Source of the DNA: Patescibacteria group bacterium
GTDB lineage: Bacteria > Patescibacteriota > Patescibacteriia > SG8-24
Direction: 5' to 3'
Assembly (NCBI GenBank): GCA_018813785.1
Contig: JAHJAU010000070.1
Span: 1-36,462 of the forward strand
DNA: 36,462 bases
The notes under the pieces are model-generated. The model worked only from the letters and a program-made list of their open reading frames with translations, was not told the origin of the DNA and did no database searches. Shown here in pieces: positions 10,247-19,312 of this stretch. Position 1 is the stretch's first letter. Each line of letters begins with the position of its first letter. The position numbers and the translations under genes are program-made.

Positions 10247-11815
10247 ATGGCCTCGTCAAATGACAGCCCATCTTCCCGTAGACGGTTCATCCAGCAGAAC
10301 TGGCAGATTATTTATGCCCTGGTCCTGATCTTATTTGTATCCGTCATTGTTACAGCCAACACACTCTTCGTGATTGGTAATTTCCGGAATATCATTGAGG
10401 TTGGTTTACAACAAACTGCCCTGACTATGGGAAAAATGTTTGATGTGCTGAATGTTGGAGCTGACAATAACCCATCAGTATTACAAGAACGCAGTCAAAA
10501 AATTGCTACAGCCCTACCAGAGATTGTTAGTTTAGATATCCTCGCCAAAGACGGTGCGGATTTTTTTGTTGTAGCCAGCTTATATGAAGCGGGTATCGGT
10601 CGGCTGACGCGTGATGAAAAAAATATTCAGGCCTGGAATGACAATAAATCTCTGACCTATCTCACCATAAATCCACGCTCAGTCTCTACTAATCCAAAAC
10701 CAACTTCGGATGAAATTCAGAGCAACCAGCGCTTCGGAGGTGTAATCGTGCCACTGCACAACGAAGATGGCCAGATCAGCCACCTGCTGTCAGCCAAAAT
10801 ATCTTCGACGGCAACTGACTCACTGGTACGATCTGGCCTATTCTGGTCATATGCTTGGCTGACTATGACTCTGCTGATGGTGATGCTTATTCTGATCTTA
10901 AACACGCGTCTTTTAAAGTATGTTCGGCTACAAAAACGCCTGCGGGAAGCAGATAAGGTAAAAGATGATTTCATCGCCATGGCAGCGAGTGAGTTACAAG
11001 CCCCGCTAACCGCGATCAGAAGTAATCTGTCATTATTGCTCGAAGATGCCTTCGGCCAGATCGATAAAAAACCCCGGGAAATAATCGGTGTTACACGATC
11101 CTTAACCGATCGACTGGAGACGCTAGTTAACGATTTGTTGTGTGCTTCCCGTCTGGAGCAAGACCATGTTGAGTTCAACCCCAAAAATATTGATGCTGAA
11201 AATATTATTGAGGAGGTGATCGAGCAACTCCAACAACAAGCTAAAAATAAATCTCTTCAGCTGAAATATCGACGACCGAATCATAAATTGCCGCAAATCT
11301 GCGTCGATCCTCAACATCTCAAACAAGCGTTAATCAATATTTGCTCGAACGCAATCAAATTCACACCAAGCGGAGAAATAATCATTACCAGTTTGATTAA
11401 TGATTCACAGCGGGTGGAAATAAAAATAATTGATACTGGTATTGGCCTAAACGAGCAACAGCAGGCAAACTTATTTACCAAGCTTCACCGAATAAAAACC
11501 GAGCAAACCCAGGATATTCCAGGGGCAGGACTTGGTCTTTGGATTACAAAACGCCTCGTCGAAAAAATGAATGGAAAAATTTTTGTTGATTCCATTGAAA
11601 ATGTTGGAGTACAGGTTAGTCTGATTTTTCCGGCGGTGAAACTATTATCTAATTGGAGCATCGAAGAAGAATTAAAAATCACGCCAGGCAAACAACGGGC
11701 TCGCAAACCAAATTATCTGTTTGGTTCAGCGCTAAAATTGGACGAAGATGAAAAATTAATTAACAATGTTCCCAAACAAACCAATGCTGACAATTCAAAC
11801 AACCCTGACCATTAA
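10247..11815 (+). CDS. Membrane histidine-kinase-like protein with non-canonical H-box
   Basis: Two TM segments flank an extracytoplasmic region; HisKA-like MAASELQAPLTAIRSNLS; HATPase N box NICSNAIKFTP, G1 DTGIGL, G2 GAGLGLWI. Confidence 0.88.
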   Translation: MASSNDSPSSRRRFIQQNWQIIYALVLILFVSVIVTANTLFVIGNFRNIIEVGLQQTALTMGKMFDVLNVGADNNPSVLQERSQKIATALPEIVSLDILAKDGADFFVVASLYEAGIGRLTRDEKNIQAWNDNKSLTYLTINPRSVSTNPKPTSDEIQSNQRFGGVIVPLHNEDGQISHLLSAKISSTATDSLVRSGLFWSYAWLTMTLLMVMLILILNTRLLKYVRLQKRLREADKVKDDFIAMAASELQAPLTAIRSNLSLLLEDAFGQIDKKPREIIGVTRSLTDRLETLVNDLLCASRLEQDHVEFNPKNIDAENIIEEVIEQLQQQAKNKSLQLKYRRPNHKLPQICVDPQHLKQALINICSNAIKFTPSGEIIITSLINDSQRVEIKIIDTGIGLNEQQQANLFTKLHRIKTEQTQDIPGAGLGLWITKRLVEKMNGKIFVDSIENVGVQVSLIFPAVKLLSNWSIEEELKITPGKQRARKPNYLFGSALKLDEDEKLINNVPKQTNADNSNNPDH

Positions 11816-11817
11816 TT

Positions 11818-13101
11818 ATGCTCTCAAGTAGTTTACTGTTATTGCTATTACTTTTGGTTCTTTCTGCCGGATTCAGTTCAGCTGAAACGGCCATGTTTTC
11901 AGTCGAAGATATTCGCCTACAAACATTGGCTAAAAAGAAGCATCCTCGAGCAATACTGGTTAAAAAACTGCGCAGTGATCCCAAAGTATTGCTGGGTACG
12001 ATTTTACTCGGAAACAACGCGGCTAACGTTACAGCATCTGCTCTGGCCACCACTATAGTCATCAAGCATTTTGGTCAAGTTTGGATCGGATTAGCGACTG
12101 GCGTGCTAACTTTGATCATCCTGGTGTTCAGTGAATTTATTCCAAAAACCTGGGATGCCCATAATAGCGAAAGTGCGGCATTTTTCTTTGCCCGGCCAGT
12201 CTGGATTCTAACCCGAATTTGCGCGCCAGTTGTCCGTCTGTTCGATAGTTTGATGAGCCGAGTGCTTAAACAGGGTTTGGATTTTGGTGAAAATAAACGT
12301 GTGGGCGAAGAAGAGATAAAAACCATGGCTCAATTAGGTGCCGCGGCCGGTACACTTGAAGAACAAGAAAAGAAAATGATTGAGCGGGTTTTTTTGTTTA
12401 ATGATATTACTACTGAAGACGTAATGACCCCCAAAGAAGACGTGGAGTTTCTTAATGGTGGTTGGACTGTCGCTGAGGCAACGCCACTTATTACGAGTGA
12501 AAAATTTTCCCGTTATCCAGTGTTTGATGAAAACGATGAAGATGAAATGATTGGTATCATTCATGTTCGTGACATTTTCGAAAAATTGGCGGCCGATCCG
12601 CAGCATGCGCTAACTCAGCTGAAGATCAAGGATCTAGCCACTGATGCCATGTTTATCCCCGAATCAAAACCGATTGATGATCTATTCCATGATTTTCAAA
12701 AAGAACATATGCATATGGCGCTGGTCGTCAATGAATATGGATCCATGGTTGGCCTGGTAACGATTGATGATTTGCTGGAGGAATTGGTGGGTGAAATTGG
12801 CGATGAAACTGACGTAGAAGATGATGTCATAAAACGCGTTGATAAATACAACGTTCTGGTTCATGGCGACGAAGAAATTAAAGACATCAATGAATTCTTC
12901 AACATCAAATTACCAGGGCGACGAAATAAAACTATTAGTAAGATGATGCTGGATCTTTTGGGAAGTGTGCCTAATGTCGGCCAGAGCGTGGCACTGACTG
13001 AAACTGTAACCGCAACCGTTGAAAGAATGGATAAACTACGCATTCTTCGGGTTCGATTAAACAAAAAACCAGAGGAAGAGGGACAGCACAAAGAAACATG
13101 A
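11818..13101 (+). CDS. CNNM/CorC (HlyC/CorC) family protein: DUF21 + CBS pair + CorC_HlyC domain
   Basis: GFSSAETAMFSVEDIRL, DVMTPKEDVEFL, HMALVVNEYGSMVGLVTIDDLLEELVGEI. Confidence 0.95.
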   Translation: MLSSSLLLLLLLLVLSAGFSSAETAMFSVEDIRLQTLAKKKHPRAILVKKLRSDPKVLLGTILLGNNAANVTASALATTIVIKHFGQVWIGLATGVLTLIILVFSEFIPKTWDAHNSESAAFFFARPVWILTRICAPVVRLFDSLMSRVLKQGLDFGENKRVGEEEIKTMAQLGAAAGTLEEQEKKMIERVFLFNDITTEDVMTPKEDVEFLNGGWTVAEATPLITSEKFSRYPVFDENDEDEMIGIIHVRDIFEKLAADPQHALTQLKIKDLATDAMFIPESKPIDDLFHDFQKEHMHMALVVNEYGSMVGLVTIDDLLEELVGEIGDETDVEDDVIKRVDKYNVLVHGDEEIKDINEFFNIKLPGRRNKTISKMMLDLLGSVPNVGQSVALTETVTATVERMDKLRILRVRLNKKPEEEGQHKET

Positions 13102-14132
13102 TGAGATTTATCAAAAAATTACTAGGAGTAACTGCTGACCCGGAGCGCGTAACGCCCGGGTCATTGCCAATTGAAGGAAAAATGCCGGAGTTTGTTGGTA
13201 TTACCGGTTGGCTAAACTCGCCCCCTTTAGCTAAGGCTGATCTTAGCGACCGGGTGGTTCTGGTGAATTTTTGGACATTAAGCTGTATTAATAGTCTTCG
13301 TCCCTTGCCTTATTTAAAGACCTGGCATGAACGCTACACCACACATGGACTAACCATCATCGGCATACATTCACCGGAATTTGCTTTTGAGAACCGACGC
13401 GAAAATGTTGATGTGGCTGTGCAGCGCTTTGATCTTACATATCCCGTGGCTCTCGATCCTGAACATGCCACCTGGAATGCTTATCGTAATCATTATTGGC
13501 CGGCTTATTATTTTATCGATCGCGCTGGCAACATTCGTCATCATTTTTTTGGCGAAGGCAGTTATGAATACTCAGAACAAGTTATCCGCGCCTTATTGCA
13601 AGAAGATGGAACTAATCTGTCAGATCAACCAAAAACTGATTATATTTATGAGTCGGCTAAACAATCGACTAAAACTCCAGAGATGTACCTGGGATACGCT
13701 CGACTCGAATATCTTGGCTCGCCAGAATCGATCGCTATTAACGCCAGTCGTGAATACTCGGTAGTTAAACATCCGGCACTAAATATTTTCTATCTGGCAG
13801 GCGAATGGGAAATTAAAAAAGATTATGCTGTCGCCAGATCAGACGACGCACGTCTGGTTTTGCAGTACCAGGGAACGGAGGTAAATATTATTCTGGAGGC
13901 GGAAAACGAACAGTCAGACGCTAGCTTTGTTGAAATTAAACTGGACGGAAAATCACTCAATAAAAAAAATAGTGGGGCAGATGTTAAGATGGCGGCTGGT
14001 CGGTCAATGATCCGAGTAATCGGAGGTCGCTTATATCAAGCGGTAAGCACACCTGATCGAACAGGAACACACTTATTGGAGCTGGATTTCCCTCGGCCTG
14101 GCATTCGTTGCTACACACTAACTTTTGGATAA
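13098..14132 (+). CDS. Thioredoxin-like (TlpA/DipZ C-terminal type) protein
   Basis: VLVNFWTLSCINSLRPLPYLKTWHERY, YPVALDPEHATWNAYRNHYWPAYYFIDRAGNIRHHFFGEG; C-terminal DipZ-like beta domain. 4-nt overlap with the upstream gene. Confidence 0.88.
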   Translation: MMRFIKKLLGVTADPERVTPGSLPIEGKMPEFVGITGWLNSPPLAKADLSDRVVLVNFWTLSCINSLRPLPYLKTWHERYTTHGLTIIGIHSPEFAFENRRENVDVAVQRFDLTYPVALDPEHATWNAYRNHYWPAYYFIDRAGNIRHHFFGEGSYEYSEQVIRALLQEDGTNLSDQPKTDYIYESAKQSTKTPEMYLGYARLEYLGSPESIAINASREYSVVKHPALNIFYLAGEWEIKKDYAVARSDDARLVLQYQGTEVNIILEAENEQSDASFVEIKLDGKSLNKKNSGADVKMAAGRSMIRVIGGRLYQAVSTPDRTGTHLLELDFPRPGIRCYTLTFG

Positions 14133-14168
14133 AAGTGTCAGACTATTTTTTGAAATATCGATAGCCAG

Positions 14169-14327
14169 ACGCAATAAGCGTCTGGTTTTTGTTTATACCT
14201 GTCCCTTCTACCTGTCGAGGGTGACAGGCACTATTCTAGTGACAGGCACTACTCTATACGCAATAAGCGTCTGGTTTTTGTTTATACCTGTCCCTTCTAC
14301 CTGTCGAGGGTGACAGGCACTATTCTA
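14169..14327. repeat. 69-bp direct repeat, two copies offset by 89 bp, containing palindromic CCTGTC/GACAGG modules
   Basis: acgcaataagcgtctggtttttgtttatacctgtcccttctacctgtcgagggtgacaggcactattcta at 14169-14238 and 14258-14327; partial gtgacaggcac between them. Confidence 0.9.
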
Positions 14328-14388
14328 TTTGACATCCAGCAATAACTCATCTAATTTTTGAGAGGTTCTTTTGAAAAAGGAGAGTGTC

Positions 14389-15105
14389 GTGGCTTATATC
14401 GAAAATCCCAAGACCGCCGGAAGTGGAATTATTTGCGGTATTCCTCAGCGCGGAGTGTGTCCGGTTGGCTGTGCGGATTGCTTTTTCCAGTCCGGCCGCT
14501 CCTATCTGGAACCACTCGATGAAAAACTGCCCAATCTCCCCACACCGGAACAGGCGAAAGGCCGAATAGTTCGCCTAAATGACGGCAATGATTCCAACAA
14601 TCAACGCGTGCTAGTCATGGCCGCCGCTGATCAATACGAACATGTGTTTTTCAACACTTCAATCCCCAAGGATTTGGCGGGGTTTGGTCGACCGGTGGTT
14701 CTGACCGTCAATCCGGGCAAGAAAACTGATCGCAATGCGCATCTCCTGACTCCGCCACCGACCAATCTGATGTTCGTCCGGTTTCGAACCAACACCTGGA
14801 ATTTGGAGCTGTGCGACCGAGTAGTCGGACATTACGCCGCACATGGAATCCCGACCGTGCTGACTTTCATGGCCTATTACACTGAGTCTGTACCGAAAGA
14901 TCATGCCCAGCACTATACTTTCCGTCAGCGCACCCTAAACTCCTATTGGGTTATCACTCCGGCAGCTTGGGACAAGGTACTGACCCGCTACGCTGGAAAT
15001 CAATGGGTGTATCCGTGCGGCAAGGATGCCAACACCTTCAAGTGTCACCGTTGTGGCAACTGTCTGCGCGAATACTTCGCCACTCTGGAACGCATGGGTC
15101 GTTAA
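14389..15105 (+). CDS. Radical-SAM-like [4Fe-4S] protein with C-terminal Cys cluster
   Basis: CPVGCADC fits CX3CX2C; C-terminal CGKDANTFKCHRCGNC. GTG start at 14389 preceded by AAAAAGGAG. Confidence 0.65.
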   Translation: MAYIENPKTAGSGIICGIPQRGVCPVGCADCFFQSGRSYLEPLDEKLPNLPTPEQAKGRIVRLNDGNDSNNQRVLVMAAADQYEHVFFNTSIPKDLAGFGRPVVLTVNPGKKTDRNAHLLTPPPTNLMFVRFRTNTWNLELCDRVVGHYAAHGIPTVLTFMAYYTESVPKDHAQHYTFRQRTLNSYWVITPAAWDKVLTRYAGNQWVYPCGKDANTFKCHRCGNCLREYFATLERMGR

Positions 15106-15117
15106 TCATAAAAACCA

Positions 15118-15140
15118 CCACGCTTAGCGTGGTTTTTTGT
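15118..15140 (+). terminator. Terminator
   Basis: CCACGC-tta-GCGTGG followed by TTTTTT. Confidence 0.85.
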
Positions 15141-15237
15141 TTAACAAAATTCTCCGAACGCACTGCCAAAATTTTAAAACAAAAAAGAACTCGTCAAACT
15201 CAACGAATTCTTGAACATCAAAAATTCCAGACGCTTT

Positions 15238-16305
15238 TTACGGTTTTTCACTAGAAAAATCAAACAGCATTTTCCCGGCGTCCCACATTTCTGGATATCC
15301 CTGCGTCTTGAGCCAGTACCACCACTCCCCGCCCCAAAGATAAACCTCAAAAACTCCCATGCGCCGAGCGAAAGCCACATTGTCGTTCAAACGTTGTGGA
15401 TTCATGTGTTTTAATTGCTCGGCAATATCCCAATCCCGAATCGGTCCCGGTGACCAGGGCTCAGCCTGAAGTTCGGAAATAATAACTGCCTCAACCAGCG
15501 GTTGAACGATTTTAATTCGGGTTGAGTACCATTTTGGTGTCGAGGGCCAAAAAACATGCCCGACATATCGATTCCAAACATTACGATAAGTACTGATTCC
15601 AAGGATGTCGGCTATGGTTATGGCTCGAACCCAGTCAGACAATTCACCGGCATCAGTAATAATCACCGGTCGAGAATCAATCGACTTCACCAAATCCACT
15701 TCTCCCTGTAAAAACTTTCGATTGGGTTCAGGACAATTACCAAAACGGAAGAATGGTTCATTTTCTACCTGCCAATTAGCAAAATTAGACGATCGAGAAA
15801 GATGCTGTACAGTTTTCTGTAGCATGACCATGACACGACCGCGCAAAACATCTTCAGTTAAATCCTGGGTCCAGGCTGGGAAATGACACTCTGGCCAGCG
15901 GGGAACCTTCATCCCAACCACTAAAATAACCTTAACGCCACGCCGACCGGCTTCCTGTAGTTGCCAATCAACATCGGTGAACGAAAACTCCCCCGGCTTT
16001 GATTCTATTTCATCCCAGTAAACCGGAAGACGCAGAGCCCGCGCTCCTAAATCATCCAGCATGGCCAAGTATGTCTCTCGCCAATCAAGTCCTAGTTCAG
16101 CGGCATACTTCTTGGAAAACGTCATCCCTAACTTAATTTCGCGCTCTTCTAGTCCAAGATTATCTATCGCAATTTTGGTCAATAACATGCTGACCAATAA
16201 CACAATAACAATCGATAATCCAATAAAATAGGCACGGCGTTTATGCCAGCGCCAAGAAGCTTCAGAACGACTTAATCTTCCGCTTTTTGATCGATTTATA
16301 AACAT
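15238..16305 (-). CDS. Membrane-anchored glycoside hydrolase, TIM-barrel (clan GH-A-like)
   Basis: N-terminal TM; ALRLPVYWDEIE, WQVENEPF (Asn-Glu), ISELQAEPW (second Glu), YLWGGEWWYW. Confidence 0.82.
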   Translation of the reverse strand: MFINRSKSGRLSRSEASWRWHKRRAYFIGLSIVIVLLVSMLLTKIAIDNLGLEEREIKLGMTFSKKYAAELGLDWRETYLAMLDDLGARALRLPVYWDEIESKPGEFSFTDVDWQLQEAGRRGVKVILVVGMKVPRWPECHFPAWTQDLTEDVLRGRVMVMLQKTVQHLSRSSNFANWQVENEPFFRFGNCPEPNRKFLQGEVDLVKSIDSRPVIITDAGELSDWVRAITIADILGISTYRNVWNRYVGHVFWPSTPKWYSTRIKIVQPLVEAVIISELQAEPWSPGPIRDWDIAEQLKHMNPQRLNDNVAFARRMGVFEVYLWGGEWWYWLKTQGYPEMWDAGKMLFDFSSEKP

Positions 16306-16376
16306 AGTTACTTCCTTAGTATAGCGATAACCAGACGCGATGTCTTTTTTATTAACATATGTAGGTCAAATTATCT

Positions 16377-16405
16377 TTGACGCTAGCTCAGCAAACTGAT
16401 ATGAC
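16377..16405 (+). promoter_or_regulatory. Sigma70-like promoter
   Basis: TTGACG-17 nt-TATGAC upstream of the 16463 gene. Confidence 0.6.
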
Positions 16406-16462
16406 AAAAATGTACCTTGACCTTACAAAGCTGGGGTTTTCCCCTACTGCGCGGAGGAGACG

Positions 16463-17293
16463 ATGCGGACGATGAACAAGACCGTCGGAACAGTGATTTC
16501 TGTTCTGGCCACGCTGGCGATTGCGCTCGGCGCCTGCTCTGGCTGTCACCAAACCAGTGGTGGCAGTACCACACCTGAAGGGGAACATGAGTGTCCTCCC
16601 TGCCCACCCTATCTTGGCCAGGATCCAGAAATTGATCCACTGGCTGGTTCAACACTGGACGACGGCTTCACCGATGCTGAACGCACTCAGTTCATTCGAG
16701 ATAACGTTCAGTCTACAGTACGCATCGTGATCGCTAACCACAACAAAAACATCGGCCTTGGCTTTGGCGGTGGAACTGGTGTGGCAATCACGCCCGGTCT
16801 GGTGCTGACTGCAGCCCACGTGGTGGATGAATTTCGATTCATGTATGGCGTGCGACGACTGCTGGCTCGCGATAACCTAACCATTCTGCATCCACGCGCT
16901 CTGGATATGCGAGTCGCGGCTCAGACCAATGAACTGCGCGACGTAGCTCTGCTCGAAACCAGAGATGGAGAACAATTCGATCGACCGATACCCATGTCCC
17001 TAGGGCGAGCGATCAATGATGGTGATCTACTGTGGCAGTTTGGCCGAACGACCCGTTGGTCACGTGGTCGGGTGCTGAACGCAGCCAATCCACGATCGAT
17101 AAAAATCGAATTCACGGTGGCTGGTGGTGATTCCGGTGGCCCGGTGGTTCGACCTGATGGCACGCTGGCCGGCATCATTCTGAGCCGTAGCCTCGATCCA
17201 GAAGACCGTGTAGACGACAACACCAGTAATGTTGCTTTCTTCATCACGCTTGATGAAGCCCTTCGAGGCCTGAGTCAATCACGCCTTCGCTAA
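16463..17293 (+). CDS. Trypsin-like serine protease, predicted lipoprotein
   Basis: Signal with lipobox-like LGAC; LTAAHVVDE (His), LRDVALLE (Asp), AGGDSGGPVV (Ser). Confidence 0.9.
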   Translation: MRTMNKTVGTVISVLATLAIALGACSGCHQTSGGSTTPEGEHECPPCPPYLGQDPEIDPLAGSTLDDGFTDAERTQFIRDNVQSTVRIVIANHNKNIGLGFGGGTGVAITPGLVLTAAHVVDEFRFMYGVRRLLARDNLTILHPRALDMRVAAQTNELRDVALLETRDGEQFDRPIPMSLGRAINDGDLLWQFGRTTRWSRGRVLNAANPRSIKIEFTVAGGDSGGPVVRPDGTLAGIILSRSLDPEDRVDDNTSNVAFFITLDEALRGLSQSRLR

Positions 17294-17299
17294 AAATCC

Positions 17300-17325
17300 C
17301 CCCGCTGCTTAGCGGGGTTTTTTAT
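17300..17325 (+). terminator. Terminator
   Basis: CCCCGCT...AGCGGGG then TTTTTT. Confidence 0.85.
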
Positions 17326-17383
17326 TTTAACTCGCTTTGAATCTATCTCGGCCTAACCGATTTGGATTATCGATGGGCGGAGG

Positions 17384-17452
17384 GTAGCTGCAGAGTTTAT
17401 CTCTGCCCATCCGATTAAAATAATGATAGGCGGAGACAAGCTCCGCAGCTAC
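17384..17452. repeat. Palindromic MITE/REP-like element, copy 1
   Basis: GTAGCTGCAGAG...CTCCGCAGCTAC ends with internal TCTGCCCATCCGAT; related to 19941-20066. Confidence 0.75.
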
Positions 17453-17483
17453 ACGATTGTAAATTAAAATTTAAATAAAAACT

Positions 17484-17512
17484 TTGACTGCATTTTTTTT
17501 CGTTGGTATGAA
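17484..17512 (+). promoter_or_regulatory. Sigma70-like promoter
   Basis: TTGACT-17 nt-TATGAA upstream of the 17553 gene. Confidence 0.6.
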
Positions 17513-17552
17513 GAATGTAGATCTTTTTACTCTCAGCTAAAGGAGGTCTGGG

Positions 17553-18350
17553 ATGTATCATCCCAAACGAACGCTGACAAAGTTATTCTTGTCGGCTCTA
17601 CTTTTGACGGCAGCTTTTGCCGTCACGACATGCACTCACCCTCCAGGAGGCCGGATACCACGTTCACCAGAATGTGTTTACGTTCCGGATCCTCCCGAAA
17701 ATCCGCCCGAAGATCCGTTCGTTGCGGATCAGGATGACGATGGCCTGAATGAGCAACAACGCCTGGATTTTATTCGACGCGGTGTAGCCGCCACCATTCA
17801 AATTAGATCCCGGCGTTACTCAGCCAAGAATGGTTATTCCTTTCACAGTGGCTCCGGTGTTTTCATCGATGATTCACACGTGCTCACGGCTGAGCATGTC
17901 GTGCGCGATACTGTGGATCGCTATGCTATATTACGACGATTGGTCAGCGGCGGATTAAATATCGGTTATCTTCGCACAGAGCGCATCACGATCGTTGCGA
18001 CTAACGCAGAGCATGATGTGGCACTGCTCAGAGTTCACTCTCCGCCAGAAATGGCCTACCCACTTCCGACGGCCAGAAACTGGACACCGCAACATGATGA
18101 ATTACTCTGGCAATTCGGTGTCCGCACTGGTTGGTCTCGCGGCCGTGTAGTGCGACAAGTGCCAGATAATCTGCCGGTCAGCACTCATGGCTTGGTCGAG
18201 ATGAGAATACTTGGCCAGGCTGGTGATTCCGGCGGACCAGTATTGAATGTCCGCGGTGAAATCGTTGGCTTGGTGCTTCGGGGTAACACCGAAGCTGGAC
18301 GTCAATTCTTTGTACCGATCGATACGGCTCTGCAAGCAGTCGGCCGATAA
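17553..18350 (+). CDS. Trypsin-like serine protease, predicted lipoprotein (paralog of 16463-17293)
   Basis: Signal peptide ending in a Cys; LTAEHVVRD, EHDVALLRV, GQAGDSGGPVL; RBS AAAGGAGG. Confidence 0.9.
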   Translation: MYHPKRTLTKLFLSALLLTAAFAVTTCTHPPGGRIPRSPECVYVPDPPENPPEDPFVADQDDDGLNEQQRLDFIRRGVAATIQIRSRRYSAKNGYSFHSGSGVFIDDSHVLTAEHVVRDTVDRYAILRRLVSGGLNIGYLRTERITIVATNAEHDVALLRVHSPPEMAYPLPTARNWTPQHDELLWQFGVRTGWSRGRVVRQVPDNLPVSTHGLVEMRILGQAGDSGGPVLNVRGEIVGLVLRGNTEAGRQFFVPIDTALQAVGR

Positions 18351-18362
18351 TTAACAGCTCAA

Positions 18363-18390
18363 ATACCCGCTTTTTAAAGCGGGTATTCTG
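18363..18390 (+). terminator. Terminator-like hairpin
   Basis: ATACCCGCTTT-tta-AAGCGGGTAT. Confidence 0.65.
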
Positions 18391-18480
18391 TTATAAACTC
18401 GACTGACTGGTATTTAAAAAATATTTATATTACAAATAAGACTTGTTTGGCTCTTTTCAAAAGATCCGCTGGAGGTTGAC

Positions 18481-19254
18481 GTGGAAAAAATACAACGACC
18501 GATTGCAGCTTTTGATCTTGATGGCACAATATTTCGCGGTAGTCTATTGGATAAATTGACTGAACGACTGTGTCGCACTGGCTTCATACCGAACGTATTT
18601 GCCATGCATATGGTTCAGTTATTCATTCAGCAAAATGAACGACAAATTCCCTACCGCCTTTACGAGGAAAAACTGGTGCGCCTTTTGCTGGCAGCCCTGC
18701 GCGGCAAAAAACAAAGCGAACTAATCAAAATCGCTAATCTGGTTATGGCTGATGCTGCTGGCCAGACGTATTCTTTTACCACAACTCTACTGGCTCAACT
18801 TCGTCAAACCCATGACTGCATCGTAGTCACAGCCGGCATGTCTGAAACCGCTGATGATTTGGCGGAGTACTGGGGTTTTCAAACTTGCTTCTCAAGTGTT
18901 TTTGAAGTGAAGAACGGTCTTTATACCGGCGGAGTCGCTTCAACAGTGGCGCACGACAAAGGACAGACTCTCAAAACCAGACTGACCACTGCCAACCACA
19001 CTACGCTGACTGGTTCAATTGCGATCGGTGATTCGAGATCGGATATTCCGCTTCTTTCTGAAGTCGAACAGCCGATAGCTTTCAATCCGGATCACGAACT
19101 GATGAACCGAGCCGAGCGGGAACGTTGGCCGGTGGTGCTAGAGCAAAAAAATGTAATCTACGTTCTGCAATGTGGAGCCTGCACACAATTCTCTACTGAT
19201 GATGCCGTGAAGGCAGTGCGCTTGATTACCACCGAATGTCGTCAACTGCAATAA
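18481..19254 (+). CDS. HAD-superfamily hydrolase (HAD-IB, SerB-like)
   Basis: FDLDGTIFRGS, VVTAGMSETADDLAEYWGF, IGDSRSDIPLLSEV; GTG start with GGAGG RBS. Confidence 0.88.
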   Translation: MEKIQRPIAAFDLDGTIFRGSLLDKLTERLCRTGFIPNVFAMHMVQLFIQQNERQIPYRLYEEKLVRLLLAALRGKKQSELIKIANLVMADAAGQTYSFTTTLLAQLRQTHDCIVVTAGMSETADDLAEYWGFQTCFSSVFEVKNGLYTGGVASTVAHDKGQTLKTRLTTANHTTLTGSIAIGDSRSDIPLLSEVEQPIAFNPDHELMNRAERERWPVVLEQKNVIYVLQCGACTQFSTDDAVKAVRLITTECRQLQ

Positions 19255-19312
19255 AAATAACGCCGAAGCTGTCGGCGTTTTTATTTGTGAATAATCACCG
19301 TAAATTAAAAGA

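Noticed and set aside
10717-11184. 155-aa minus ORF within the histidine-kinase-like gene
   Set aside because: Antisense to clear kinase motifs; Ser/Arg-rich spurious frame.
13381-13764. 127-aa plus ORF in another frame of the thioredoxin-like gene
   Set aside because: Alternate-frame ORF inside a clearly coding region.
14169-14327. CRISPR array interpretation of the repeated units
   Set aside because: Only two long near-identical units with a ~20-bp gap, no unique spacers of regular length and no cas genes; fits a direct/REP-like repeat instead.
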